Part shown: piece after piece, positions 48,301-59,213 of the stretch
Position numbering within the stretch: position 1 is the first letter of the stretch
Layout of the letters: each line of letters begins with the position of its first letter
Source of the DNA: Yponomeuta sedellus
Taxonomy: Eukaryota > Arthropoda > Insecta > Lepidoptera > Yponomeutidae
Length of the DNA: 64,000 bases
Assembly: GCA_934045075.1 (NCBI GenBank)
Contig: OW203747.1
Span: 11,933,894-11,997,893, forward strand
Direction: 5' to 3'
Position numbers and translations under genes: made by a program
The notes under the pieces: model-generated
Seen by the model: the letters and a program-made list of their open reading frames with translations, nothing else
What the model was told of the DNA's origin: nothing
The model's database searches: none

Positions 48301-48734
48301 TCCCCAGTCCAAATCACGATTTCATATTTTAAATAATCACTCGAATGTCGGTAGTTTGAACTCTTAGGATAAATATTGAAATATTGACTCTAAAGCATCC
48401 ATAAAATAAAATCAAATGGCGCTCATTAGGGGAGGGCTATGTCCAGCAGTGGACTACATAATATAGCCTGAAGAAGAAGAAGAATTGGATGTGTTAATAT
48501 ATACTTTGTTGGCGACCCTAAATAAAATTGAACAACAATTAAGATAGAAAATTGGAATTGTTACCTTATTTGCAGTCCTGAGTAATAATGCCTGATGAAA
48601 GCCTCTACATCTTCAGAGGAAAGGAGGCCATCTATTCCACCGTACACGTCATTTTTGTACCTGTTTATTATTTCAAGGAGAGCTCCTGCATTTAACGAGT
48701 CGATGTTTTGATTTGGCGCCACGCAGCGGTTTAT
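45047..48734 (-). CDS. Unrecognised insect protein, four visible exons (5' end missing)
   Basis: Exons 48,565-48,734, 47,738-47,946, 46,092-47,276 and 45,047-45,351 join with agreeing phases to 622 residues plus stop. The first two exons encode a compact region with several cysteines (INRCVAPNQNIDSLNAG, GGIDGLLSSEDVEAFIRHYY, KWYIMASVLLYYCCTQ). The third is long, Ser/Lys/Thr-rich and looks disordered, with a short helix-like patch (SLEAADAAKLLVDHFSSW). The last has a Cys cluster (ECRGCC), a basic stretch (KRKIKNVFRF) and an acidic C-terminus. I recognise no domain. The hydrophobic YIMASVLLYYCC stretch is too short and polar-flanked to call a membrane helix. A start exon must lie above 48,734. 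Confidence 0.65.
45880..46010 (-). repeat. LINE 3' tail in an intron
   Basis: Inverse of the tails at 1,556 and 7,150; falls in the last intron of the unrecognised gene. Confidence 0.45.
46092..47276 (-). CDS. Unrecognised gene, exon C (long, low-complexity)
   Basis: 1,185 nt, acceptor ttcttgtag, donor gtgagt. About 395 residues rich in Ser, Lys, Thr and Asn with no stop. The length of the open frame and the clean splice signals argue for coding. Confidence 0.7.
47420..47600. repeat. Two retroelement tails in an intron
   Basis: An inverted polyA-signal tail at 47,425-47,510 and a plus-strand gcgctcattaggggaggg tail with (GAA)n at 47,520-47,600. Confidence 0.5.
47738..47946 (-). CDS. Unrecognised gene, exon B
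   Basis: Acceptor ctaatccag, donor gttcga, 209 nt. Encodes LLGNADSTKKWYIMASVLL and then an acidic helix-like part ending VQNVEDCIK. Phase agrees with exons A and C. Confidence 0.62.
48168..48486. repeat. SINE (-) and LINE tail (+)
   Basis: 48,168-48,315 is the second tRNA-SINE family, inverted and lacking its head; 48,415-48,486 is a (GAA)n-ended tail. Confidence 0.55.
48565..48734 (-). CDS. Unrecognised gene, exon A
   Basis: Acceptor tatattttag, donor gtaaca, 170 nt. Open in one frame (INRCVAPNQN... to SGLQI plus a split Arg). Phase 0 at its left boundary, so more coding sequence precedes it. Confidence 0.6.
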
Positions 48735-48751
48735 CTAAAATATAAATAATT

Positions 48752-48890
48752 TTAAAAACCTATTTAGAGGTTAAAAATTCCGCCTATGCCGGGACTCGAA
48801 CCCGCGACCTTTGGCTAACCGAGCCAGAAGTTTTAACCTCTAAATAGGTTTTTAAAATTGTCCTTAGCACGGGTTAGTGCATTAAAGAGA
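48752..48890. repeat. Two inverted SINE fragments
   Basis: A minus-strand fragment (ttaaaaacctatttagaggt) joined to a plus-strand end (ctctaaataggtttttaaaa), forming a short foldback beside exon A. Confidence 0.6.
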
Positions 48891-49005
48891 ATATAATTAT
48901 AAGTAATTTGTCACCAAATAACTCACGTGGAGCTGTCTGGAAGAGGTAGCCAATTAATGGTAACATTAACCTAATGCATCATTATCATTATCAAAGCATT
49001 GGCTT

Positions 49006-49370
49006 TTTGCATCTACGTAATGAGATGATTTATACAGCGTCCAGTGGCATCTTTACTCACACGAGATGGGTGAAGGGACCACTCGGATGTTGTAGTGCAC
49101 CTATACCATCCTGACAGCTTAGTCGGCCTATCCCACAGGAAAGACTAGACAATACGTGCGGAGCCAACCAAGCCGCGGGTTTCCTCACGATGTTTTCCTT
49201 CACCGTTAGCGTGTGGTACTGCGACTGCAAATTCGCAAATGTACGTAACTTTATGTAAATGTACGAAATTAAACATAGTCATTGGTACATGCCCGCACTG
49301 GGGATCGAAACTGAGTCTCTCGCTTGCGAGTCCATTGTTCTACCTACTGAGCTACCACCGCTGGTCATCA
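49006..49370 (-). mobile_element. tRNA-derived SINE, third family
   Basis: Second copy of the element at 8,273; tRNA-like head on the minus strand at 49,280-49,370. Confidence 0.6.
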
Positions 49371-49611
49371 TCAAAGGCCATTATTTATTTATTAAGTATA
49401 TTAAGGATCTCAACAGCGAAAATCAATTATTTCATGACAATAATAAAGATACAGGTTACAGGACCAATAAGAGACTTCCAAAAATAGGCAGTTCGTCAAC
49501 GATACTAAAAATAACATGTGACAAGACGTGACATGACATGACACGACACGCTAACGTGAAGGAAAACCTCTTGAGAAAACCTTACTGTCTGAGGTGTTCA
49601 GATACCTCGAT

Positions 49612-50200
49612 ATCAATCCTCTGCGTCGCAGGAAGGTTAGTCCATACTCCACCACGGGGGCCAATTCCGAGTTGGTGGAGGATTCTAAGACAGTGGCGGG
49701 CCTTACTGTCAGAAGCTATCAAGCCGCGTAAGGCCTCTGATATGGCTTAACGACCGCCATTACATGACAGCCGGCACCAACGGCTTATACGCTGAATGAT
49801 CTGACACAATATGCGCTATCTCTTTCTTTTGAATAGGTACAGTTTTATGCCTACATAGGCCAAAAAGGATTTAATGTCAAAAACTTCGAAGCCCATATAT
49901 CACTAAGGAATAAAACTATTAATCAACGCGCAATAAAATGAAATTTTAGTATTCACGAGCTACTTCCGGTGGCGCCCATAAGGCCTCCGACATGGCTTAA
50001 CGACTGCCATTACATGACAGCCGGCACCAACGGGTTAACGTGCCTTGTAATGCACGAAAGCGCTCGGAAAAATGCCACTAGTGGTAGTCACGTCTCCCAT
50101 CCTGCACCTGACCCCGCCTGTTGTTGCTTAACTCAAGTGATTGATTCCAATCACTCGGTTCGCCTAGGCCACGAGCGCTTCCCTAGGCCACGAGCGCTTC
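49612..50200 (-). repeat. 5S-derived SINE chimera plus second SINE piece
   Basis: 49,612-49,795 SINE, 49,796-49,975 non-SINE sequence shared with 13,560-13,757, 49,974-50,200 a second SINE segment that restarts at an earlier internal point. Confidence 0.6.
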
Positions 50201-50357
50201 TGATACAGTATCAGGATACTGATACAGTACCACTGTATGTATCAGTATCCTGATTATCCTCATTTCATTCACTAAAGACGTGTATGTTACATATTACGCA
50301 GCCAGTAATGTAATGGTTGACTTTAAAAGTAAAGCTTGCGTTGCTATCATATTAGCA

Positions 50358-50545
50358 ACTAGCTGACCCAGCGAACTTCGTACCGCCTAACAGTCGATTC
50401 ATTAATTATTTTTTTACTTTTCTCTCCGTAATAACCATCCTCGTACTTCAAGGAATATTCTAAAAAAAGAATTAGCGAAATCGGTTCAGCTGCTCTCGAG
50501 ATTTGCGCTTACCAACACATTCAGCAATTAATTTTTATACTATAG
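50358..50545 (+). repeat. LINE tail
   Basis: Starts ctagctgacccagcgaactt; matches 7,440 and 20,342. Confidence 0.5.
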
Positions 50546-50691
50546 AGAAGATAAATAACATTAAAAAGACGTGTCAAGTGAAAAAAAAGGACGTAGCATC
50601 GGTATAAGAAAGAGATCAATATACAAACTTAATTTTACAATATATAAAAACTTATTTTAATCTGATTCGGATGTACCAAGAAATGGATGAT

Positions 50692-50912
50692 TGATATCAA
50701 CCCTTGGCATGTCCCCACTGCTGGGGCACGGATCTCTTTCTGCATCGCAGCCTATCCCTGGCTATACTCCACCACGGGGGCCAAGTAAGTAAGACGGAAT
50801 TGTAAGACAGCGGCGGGCTTTACTGTCAGAAGCCCATAAGGACTGATATGGCTGAATGACTGCAATTATACGACCGCCGACGCCAACAGCTTAGCGTGCC
50901 TTGCGAAGAAGG
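50692..50912 (-). repeat. 5S-derived SINE, 5'-truncated
   Basis: Starts at the usual tatcaacccttggcatgtcc edge and stops before the 5S-like part. Confidence 0.6.
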
Positions 50913-51104
50913 AAGTGGATGATTATAAAAAACTTGACACTCGATTTTTATCGACGATATTTGTATCCAGCGATCCGTGATCCGTTATACTACACACTCG
51001 ATAAACATCCGAATATCGTGTTAAATATGGAGCGTGTAGCAGCGCCCATGGGCTGCATAATATGCAAGAATAATATTACTGAGCGTTTGTTCGATTATTA
51101 TCAA

Positions 51105-51510
51105 ATGAACACCTTTCGGGGCACTTAGTCCATATTATCAAAATGACAAATACATTAAAATGGTTTATAGTATCAGAACGTCCATTGTATCAGAATGTCC
51201 ATAGTATGATATTGACCATAGCATCAGAATGTTCATAGCATCATTTGGTCTATAGTTTCATATTATTATATTCTTTTTAATGCACTAATCCGTGCTATGA
51301 ACAATTTTAAAAAACCTATTTGTCCGCTGGCACGGACAGCCAGAGGTCGCGGGTTCGAATCCCGGCATGGGTGGAATTTTTAGCCTCTTAATAGGTTTTT
51401 TATAGTTTCATATTGTCCATAGAATCATGGTCCCACTACCACTTGATACTATGGACAATTGAATATATTTGTCATTTTGATAATATGGACCAATTGCCCC
51501 GAAAATAATG
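51105..51510. mobile_element. Foldback element with a SINE inserted
   Basis: Arms ttcggggcacttagtccata and its relative near 51,480-51,510 (tggaccaattgccccgaa) are inverted, about 40 bp each. A SINE fragment at 51,272-51,405 is bounded by the 14-mer tatagtttcatatt on both sides. Confidence 0.6.
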
Positions 51511-51949
51511 AACAAAATACGGAATAGGAAGCGATAAAGTGAAGTGCTTTGGAATTGAAGAATCAATACCACTCGCGAACTGTGAAGCAAAATATCTTGA
51601 TAAATCTGGGTATCTGAGGTTTAAAATTATGTAGGTATTAGGTATATTACATTGACACCACCAACAGGCGTTTAACATTTAAGATAACAGAGTTCTTATC
51701 TAAACGTGAGTTTCGTTCAACCTGGCACCCAATAAAAGGCGTGCAACAACATTGATGAGATAATTTAATTTGTCTTAACTTAATTACCGTAAATAATTGC
51801 CAAATTAATTGCCTACATTTCGACGGAGCTACTGTAGAGTATGAAGAAGCTGATTTAAATTCTCAAGGTAATAGGACCAAATTGATTTCGTCAAATTAAT
51901 ATGGTTATGTGAACTCACCATATTAAGCTAACCATAATCTTAATAATAA

Positions 51950-52290
51950 TACTAATAGAACACTTTATTGCACAACCAGAAAAATATTACAACCATGATT
52001 CTTAAATCTAAGTAATGTTATACAATTGGCGGTCTTATCGCTAAGAGCGATCTCTTCCAGACAACCTTTGTATGGAGTGGATTGCCTGAAGAATATAGTC
52101 GGTACGTGGTGCATGTACATAAATAATACTTAAACGTTCCACACAAAACAATCACATAATTATCGAGGCCCCAAACTAGGATACCGTGTGCCAGTAACCA
52201 GACATGGGCATCATAAACATAGGTTATGGGGTATTTTTTTGTAGCTGGGTTTTGCAGCTTCTTGCGCGAGTCTCTTAAATGCATACTTGT
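51950..52290 (-). repeat. LINE tail and divergent SINE
   Basis: 51,950-52,075 matches the window-start tail; 52,095-52,270 resembles the second tRNA-SINE family. Confidence 0.45.
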
Positions 52291-52309
52291 TCAATAGAGT
52301 AGTATTAGT

Positions 52310-52560
52310 CCGGTAATGGTCGTTTCATTCACACTATCGGCAGTCTGGTAACCAATCGCTACGGAGGCATACAATTGTATAACCCGTCCTACTTAAGTCG
52401 GCGCCTCGCGCGATTCGATATTCTTCGCGCGAGATGCCTTTTGTTTTTGCGCGGGTTATACCACTGGAATGACATTGTACTGGTACTGTTGTGTACAGTA
52501 CCAAATTGAGGCAAATAATAACCATTGTCGTGTTATATCATTCTATTGGTTGTACTTAGT
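52310..52560 (-). repeat. Dispersed repeat, third copy
   Basis: Inverse of the repeat at 8,713; shares gcgggttata and aatgacattgtac blocks. Confidence 0.5.
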
Positions 52561-53216
52561 ATGGGGCTAACAAGATCTGTGTAACACGTCCATATATATT
52601 TATTTATTGAATAACTATGTAAAATCTCTAGGGCCTGGTATAAAAACACCTTAAAGTATAACAGATTTATCTGTTATAGTACTTTAGTACTACGTCAAAA
52701 ACTAGGTACTCTGATAATAATTGCAGAAAGGATGCCGGAATTTTTGTTAGAACCTATTTTTTTATTTTCTCTGAGGGTACAATATTCCTCTAGGAAAATA
52801 TATTCTTATTGATTGGCATTTTTAGAGCTGTATTTGTGGTAATCATTTGAAATCCCAATTCAGCCCATATTGTACAGAATACCCATTTGTTTTTATACAT
52901 AAGTAGAAGTTGGCTCGATCCTTACCCAAGACAAAAGCAATTTGGTCCATATTTTCTCAACTAAGCCGACATCGTAGTCAGAAGGATACGTGTGCTCTCC
53001 AGACATCGAGAAATCACAAAATCGGGACTAGAAATACAGAAGTTTGATAAATTCGTTTATAAAAATTCAAAAATAAGGAAAAACTGGGAAAACAGTTCGT
53101 TGACATTTGGGATTTCTAATCTGTGCTTCATTTTCTTCCAAATCTATGGTTTGAAAACTTGAGCCGTTTTCATCACAAATTCACAAAGCAATTCACAGAT
53201 GGCACTTATGGCTTAG
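52561..53216. other. No recognisable feature
   Basis: AT-rich unique-looking DNA. The same holds for 37,201-38,100, 40,290-40,880, 43,560-44,450, 57,276-58,145, 58,906-59,213 and 59,611-60,222, where I see no gene or clear repeat. Confidence 0.3.
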
Positions 53217-54003
53217 TAGCTGGTTCACACGTATTAAGTTGTCAAGTAGCTAACTATATTTTAACTTAAATTTTTGCGACCTAATTTTAAGTAGACGTTT
53301 ACACGTTAATTTAAGTTAATTTATAGTAATTTCTAAGGTTAACACGAGCACTAGACATAATTAAAACTGTTTTTATACGGATTTCACTCGTTTTTTACAT
53401 TTTTACAATTTTCCGACGTTTCGGCACTTCTTCAGGTGCCGTGGTCTCGGATGACTGAGGTGACAGGCGTTTTTTTGAAAGCATTAACTGTTAGTTTACT
53501 ACCCTCGGCAAAAATTACAAAAGTTAATTATGATGTTACGTTTCAAAATAGGCAAATCAATTATTTCATATAAAGTCAACAATATTGATTATTATTCATC
53601 AGTTAATTTCTTTAGCTAGCCCGAGATGGACGATTAATAGCGCCATCAAGTCATTAATTCAAAAATTAAATTCGTATTAAGTGAGGTTTTAGATGAATTG
53701 AAAGATGAAAAAGATCTTGTCCTTCTCTCTTCTCAAAACACAACAACATGACCATGACCGCTCCACCAAACTTATACACTTAACTAAATTTTAACTAAAC
53801 CGTGCCTGTCCAAACGTGTCAACTGATAATTCACGCCCACCCACTTAACCGAAAAATAGATGAAATTCAAATTTACTTGTTAAATTAAAACGGCGTGGCC
53901 GTAGAAGAACCGAAATACGGCTGACTGTTTAAACGTTTTAAGTCGCTTAAATTTAAGTTAAAATTTAGTTAACTACTTGACAACTTATACGTGCGAACCA
54001 GCC
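53217..54003. mobile_element. TIR element, about 790 bp, with inserted Penelope-like piece
   Basis: Arms of about 60 bp start ctggttcacacgtattaagt on the left; the right arm is its inverse (acttatacgtgcgaaccagc). 53,345-53,590 inside is the inverted ccgaaacgtcgg repeat. No transposase seen. Confidence 0.65.
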
Positions 54004-54061
54004 ATTACGGGCGTGGCCGTAGAAGAACCGAAATACGGCTGCCAAAATAAATCTGTGCTAA

Positions 54062-55840
54062 GTGTCGCCGCACACGGGCCACACGCGACAGCCACAAACG
54101 CCGCCACGAGAAGCTAGAAGCGGCTACAAAGGTAGCTGAAGCGCGCGACAGCCACTTGTGGCCGGTGGTCGACACTTGCGGTCGGTGGCTGCTACTTTTT
54201 TTAACCCTTGCGTGGCGTGCAGTATCATAATGGACTCTGACGAAGAAGGTTTAATTGCGCTACTTTTGATAAAAAGACGTCGTCGTAGAAGACGAAACAT
54301 AGTTATTGGATACATCCAGTTTTAACGAATGTAAACAAATGCAACGAATATTTCGATAACCTTCTAAACCATTCTTAAAAGATTTTCAAACATTTTCGTT
54401 TAAGTATAGGTTAGTTTTGGAAACTACATGCTCTATTATATGCTGGATTAAAGCACCACGACACCAACATGCGGAAAAGCATCGCACCTGCGGAAAGACT
54501 AGCTATCACATTAAGGTAAGTTTCACAACAATTTCAATAAACAATTCACAGGATTCTTCCCAGGCCTTCACTTTTTCTCCTCTATTACAATAACTATCAC
54601 TTTTTGAATCCCAAATCTCAGGTCGGGATTGCATCCCTGATATAAATAATTATATATCCATATTTATCTACCTATATGAACCACATACTACCGTACCATG
54701 CGTTACCGTCGACTTTACAGCACAGGTTAACTGAGGCAAAGGAGAGGGGGGCGCGGAATCGCGCGAGTGGCGTGTGGCGGCTTTTTGTGTCGACGTTTAG
54801 GGTCACCGCACACGGGCCACCGGCCACAACCACAAAACGCCGCCACTGGCATATTTCCTGTAATTTTCATACATTTTATATGGACTCGCCGCACATGGTT
54901 GGCGCCGGTGGCGGCCACACGCTACAAATCGTCGCAGCTTGCTTCTTGTGGTTCGCACCGGCCACTAAACGTCGACACAAAAAGCCGCCACACGCCACTC
55001 GCGCGATTCCGCGCCCCCCTCTCCTTTGCCTCAGTTAACCTGTGCTGTAAAGTCGACGGTAACGCACGGTACGGTAGTATGTGGTTCATATAGGTAGATA
55101 AATATGGATATATAATTATTTATATCAGGGATGCAATCCCGACCTGAGATTTGGGATTCAAAAAGTGATAGTTATTGTAATAGAGGAGAAAAAGTAAAGG
55201 CCTGGAAAGAAATCTGCGAATTGTTAATTGAAGTCTTTCCGCAGGTGCGATGCTTTTCCGCATGTTGGTGTCGTGTTGCTTTAATCCAGCATATAATAGA
55301 GCATGTAGTTCCCAAAACGTACCTATACTTAAACGAAAATGTGTGAAACACTTTTTAGAATGGTTTAGAAGATTATCGAAATGTTCGTTGCATTTGTGTA
55401 CATTCGTTAAAACTGGATGTATCCAATAACTACGGTTTCGTCTTCTACGACGACGTCTTTTTATCAAAAGTAGCGCAATTAAACCTTCTTCGTCAGAGTC
55501 CATTATGATACTGCAAGCCACGCAAGGGTTAAAAAAAGTAGCAGCCACCGACCGCAGGTGTCGACCACCGGCCACAAGTGGCTGTCGCGCGCTTCAGCTA
55601 CCTTTGTAGCCGCTTCTAGCTTCTCGTGGCGGCGTTTGTGGCTGTCGCGTGTGGCCCGTGTGCGGCGACACTTAGTGGCCGGTGCGAGCCACAAGAAGCA
55701 AGCTGCGACGATTTGTAGCGTGTGGCCGCCACCGGCGCCAACCGTGTGCGGCGAGTCCATATAAAATGTATGAAAATTACAAGAAATATGCCAGTGGCGG
55801 CGTTTTGTGGTTGTGGCCGGTGGTCCGTGTGCGGTGACCC
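54062..55840. mobile_element. PIF/Harbinger element inserted into itself in inverse orientation
   Basis: Outer ends GTGTCGCCGCACACGGGCC and the inverse of GGGTCACCGCACACGGACC, flanked by TAA. Insert 54,800-55,671 is an inverse copy flanked by TTA (54,797-54,799 and 55,672-55,674). Outer halves sum to 904 bp; the insert is 872 bp. Each copy holds the N-terminal part of a Harbinger transposase but not its DDE core, so both are non-autonomous. Confidence 0.88.
55120..55575 (-). pseudogene. PIF/Harbinger transposase, N-terminal remnant
   Basis: Minus-strand frame starting MDSDEEGLIALLL (ATG near 55,503), then KRRRRRRRNRSYWIHPVL, FRLSIGTFWELHALL and DTNMRKSIAPAERLQLTIR, the conserved start of Harbinger transposases. 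It runs into non-homologous sequence and stops with no DDE domain. The mirror copy on the plus strand (54,230-54,515) has a frameshift after RRRRRR. Confidence 0.8.
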
Positions 55841-55979
55841 TAAGTGAAATATGACAGATGTGTCCCTGTTCTTGTATGTGCACGCCTATAATCACAATCT
55901 ATGAAGTGCTTTGTGAATTTGTGCCGAAAACGGTCATTAGATTAAATCATTTTTTTGCACTTCATATATCTTCTTCTTC

Positions 55980-56240
55980 AGGCTATATTAGTCCACTGCT
56001 GGACCTCTTCGTCTTCGTCAGGCTATACTAGTCCACTGCTGAACATAGCCCTCCCCTAAAGAGCGCCACGTTGTGCTATCATACGGGGTAGTGCCCATAA
56101 TCCCCACGCTGGGCATGCGGGTTGGGGATCGCAGTACGGTGGAATTGTACTGCAGGGGGCGCAACTGTCCACCCCACGGCCCCTGCTGGACATAGCATTC
56201 TCCATTAGGAGAGGGATATGGCGCTCATTAGAGCGCCATA
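55980..56240 (-). repeat. LINE 3' end
   Basis: Inverse of the block at 12,060-12,270 (gcatgcgggttggggatcgc, ctgcagggggcg). Confidence 0.6.
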
Positions 56241-56407
56241 GGGCTCTGTCTTCAGCTTGCCGCATCCAGCATCTGCCGGCAGTTTTTCTCAGAACGTCAT
56301 CCCACCTAGTCGACATAATACATGAAGATTCTTAATTATTTTGACGCCCAGCTCTTAGCGTGTTTTATACGCTAAAATCTGGGCGTTCTAAGAGGCGCGG
56401 ATATGTA

Positions 56408-56706
56408 GCGCTCGTGGCTTAGTCGAACCGAGTGATTGGAATCAATCAGTTGAGTTAAGCAACAACAGACGCGCTCCGTCCCGAGACGGGTGACCGTCCG
56501 TGACTACCGCTTGTGGCGCCGCGTTGGTGCTGGCTGTCATGTAATGAAAGTCGTTAAGCCATGTCAAAGGCCTTGTGGACGGCTTGATAACTTCTGACTG
56601 TACGGCCCCTGTAAGGTCCCCGTGGTGAAGTATGGTCTAACCTTCCTGCAACGCAGGATCAGAGCCGTGCCCCAGCAGTGGGCACATACAAAGGGTTGAT
56701 ATTGAT
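56408..56706 (+). mobile_element. 5S-derived SINE
   Basis: Head gctcgtggcttagtcgaacc, then gttaagcaacaacagacgcg and gacgggtgaccg, end acaaagggttgatatt. A repeat shared with 51,000-51,070 (gcgcccatgggctgcataat) follows at 56,706-56,770. Confidence 0.75.
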
Positions 56707-57194
56707 TCGAATATCGTGATAAATATGGAGCGTGTAGCAGCGCCCATGGGCTGCATAATATGCAAGAAGTAGTGAAAAATTGTGGACGGTTTGCTAATTT
56801 GGCCATAAGCGAACAAATGATTTTTTGCGCCCTTAAGTGACGGTCAAAGTGATTTAGCGACCTCAAACATCGCGCGACACGCTCCACCAGCGCCGAATAA
56901 TGTTTTACAAATAATATAAAACTTATCTACACCGCCGGATTGACCGTGAATAGTAATTCAGCGGTAAAAAAGTGGTGGTCCACTGTTGCGATGGGGACCT
57001 TGCGTCGAAATTAGATTCGGGTCACATTGTGTTCATATTATGCAGGATATGAGAAAAAGATATAAAAAAATAAAATGATGTACTCGTATAATTAAAAAGG
57101 GTCTACGTAAGAATGTTATTGAATCGTTAGTTTCTTAAATAAGTAAAATAAATAAATAAGGACATTTTTTACATGTCTAGGTGTATAAAGAGTT

Positions 57195-57275
57195 GCGATG
57201 TTGCGTTAAGGCGCTTTGGGTTGCCAACTAGAGCCACTAATTAGCACCCCAAAGCGCTTTAACATAAGACTTAAG
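57195..57275. repeat. Near-perfect hairpin
   Basis: gttaaggcgctttgggttgc pairs with gcaccccaaagcgctttaac across about 21 bases of loop. Could be a MITE core or a transcribed hairpin. Confidence 0.5.
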
Positions 57276-58145
57276 TGACATTACTTGTTTCACTTTTTGC
57301 GCAATAAAACTTGAATAACATACAACGTGATAACAATTACGTATAAAGGTAAACTTACTTTAACAGAAACTTTTTCCAGCCAGCTAATAAAAATGTATAT
57401 TCACCCTACACCTAAAGAAGATAGAAAAAAACCCGAAAAAATATATCACGTTACAGTCTATTTATTCTTACTTGTCCAGTTTAGTAAACAAGATTCTACC
57501 CGTAAACTGTAACTTTTTAGTCCAAAATTGCCATATTTCCATAAATGAAGTAACTTGGAACACTCTTTTAGATAACACGCTGCCAATTTTATAACATTTT
57601 TTTTTTTTTTTATTGTGTTCATGAATTTGCGAGAAAATGTCTAGTTTAGGCATCTATTCTCAATTTTAAGGTTAGAATCTTGTTAACTAAATTGGACAAG
57701 TAAGAATAAATAGACTGTACATAAACTTATGCCTGTATCTCGGTGGGGTAGGTAGAGACCAGAACTTGCCACTTGCCACGGTCCTCTCAGAACTCGCTTG
57801 ATTTATTAGTCTTATGCACGCACGGCGGTTTCGGAACCTTTTTATCTACCCTTTGCGATAAAAATAACACCATAAATATTTTTTTGACTTCCAGGTTAAA
57901 AGTGTTTTTTAATAGGGGTCATGCCTTAAAATTTGATTAGAGATTAATTGTAAAATATCATAAAAGACATACGTAGAAAAACTTAGAAGAAAATAAAACC
58001 ATAGAAAGTAAGGTCACTGTAATAATAATAGCAATAACATATTTATGTAAAGAATCTGTGTAAATATTTATTTAAAGCACGAGCGCTTCCTTGACTTTAA
58101 ATGTCATTTATGAATAAAATAACACGAGTTATTGCATTATTATTA

Positions 58146-58905
58146 TCGTAGTACTGTAGCGCTGTATGTACTTATTAAAACTCTGAATAATACTTTCTGT
58201 AGACTTTTAGTCCGGATCTACTTACGGGTGTTGTTATATCGGAAGAGTCCGACCAGGTTTCGCTCCGATTCGCAGAGCTTAATCATGGTGAGCAGAGACG
58301 GAGCTCGCGTCGTCGGTTGCTCGTCTCATACTCACACACAGTGTGAGACGAGCAAAAAGTCGACAAATCTGTTGTCGACTTTTGTGAAAGCAAAACCGAG
58401 TCCCTCACTAACTGGGTCCGCCAAGTAAAATCTAAATCCCTTGATGCAAGAAAGAAGAGAAAACGAGAACTAAGGGTAATCGCCATCCTAATCAATTCCT
58501 TGTCTCGCGCGGAGAGTGATTTAGTGACTAAACAAAGAGAACGTGCGTCGTCGGTTGCTCGTCTCACACTCACACACTGTTGTGTGTGAGTGTGAGACGA
58601 GCAACCGACGACGCGAGCTCCGTCTTTGCTCACCATGATTAAGCTCTGCGAATCGGAGCGAAACCTGGTCGGACTCTTCCGATATAACAACACCCGTAAG
58701 TAGATCCGGACTAAAAGTCTACAGTGTGTTGTGCTTACGAAAGTTTTAGTTCAAAAATAATACTTTCTTTTTATTATCTTTTTATATCGAAAACCTAGCC
58801 TAGCTGCGAGTCTCAACATGACAGACACCTATAAAAAACGTAACGATATCATAAAAGAATTTGCTATTTCAGAGTTTTAATAAGTACAGCGCTACAGTAC
58901 ATTAC
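58146..58905. mobile_element. Nested foldback element
   Basis: Outer arms (actgtagcgctgta and tacagcgctacagt with gagttttaat) surround an inner element about 58,193-58,725 whose arms run about 140 bp, starting ctgtagacttttagtccgg. A gctcgtctcacactcacaca block makes further inner palindromes. Confidence 0.65.
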
Positions 58906-59213
58906 ATAGTCTCTCCAATGAGACCAAAATATTTATTTTCGCAAATACTCTACTGTTCTAGAGTTATGTAAGGAGCCGCAGCCGTTTGGCACGTATTGCT
59001 GTTCCTGACCTTTCGGTGAAGGAAGGTCTGTAAATAGCATTTGTAAGGGGCTAGTCATTGATCACATAAGTCAGTTTCAACCACTTTCTGACCCTCTTTC
59101 CTAGACGTAAGTTATTTCCTCTGTGACGTAAGACAAAATAATACGAAAAAGAAACTTATGATGTTCTTCACCCACTATATCGTCATACGTCATACTTTTG
59201 AGTAATTTACATT

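Noticed and set aside
54676..55093. Overlapping 108-120-codon frames on both strands
   Set aside because: They are read across the inverted arms of the Harbinger element and mirror each other.
58132..58693. Coding frames on both strands
   Set aside because: The matching proteins come from opposite arms of a foldback element.
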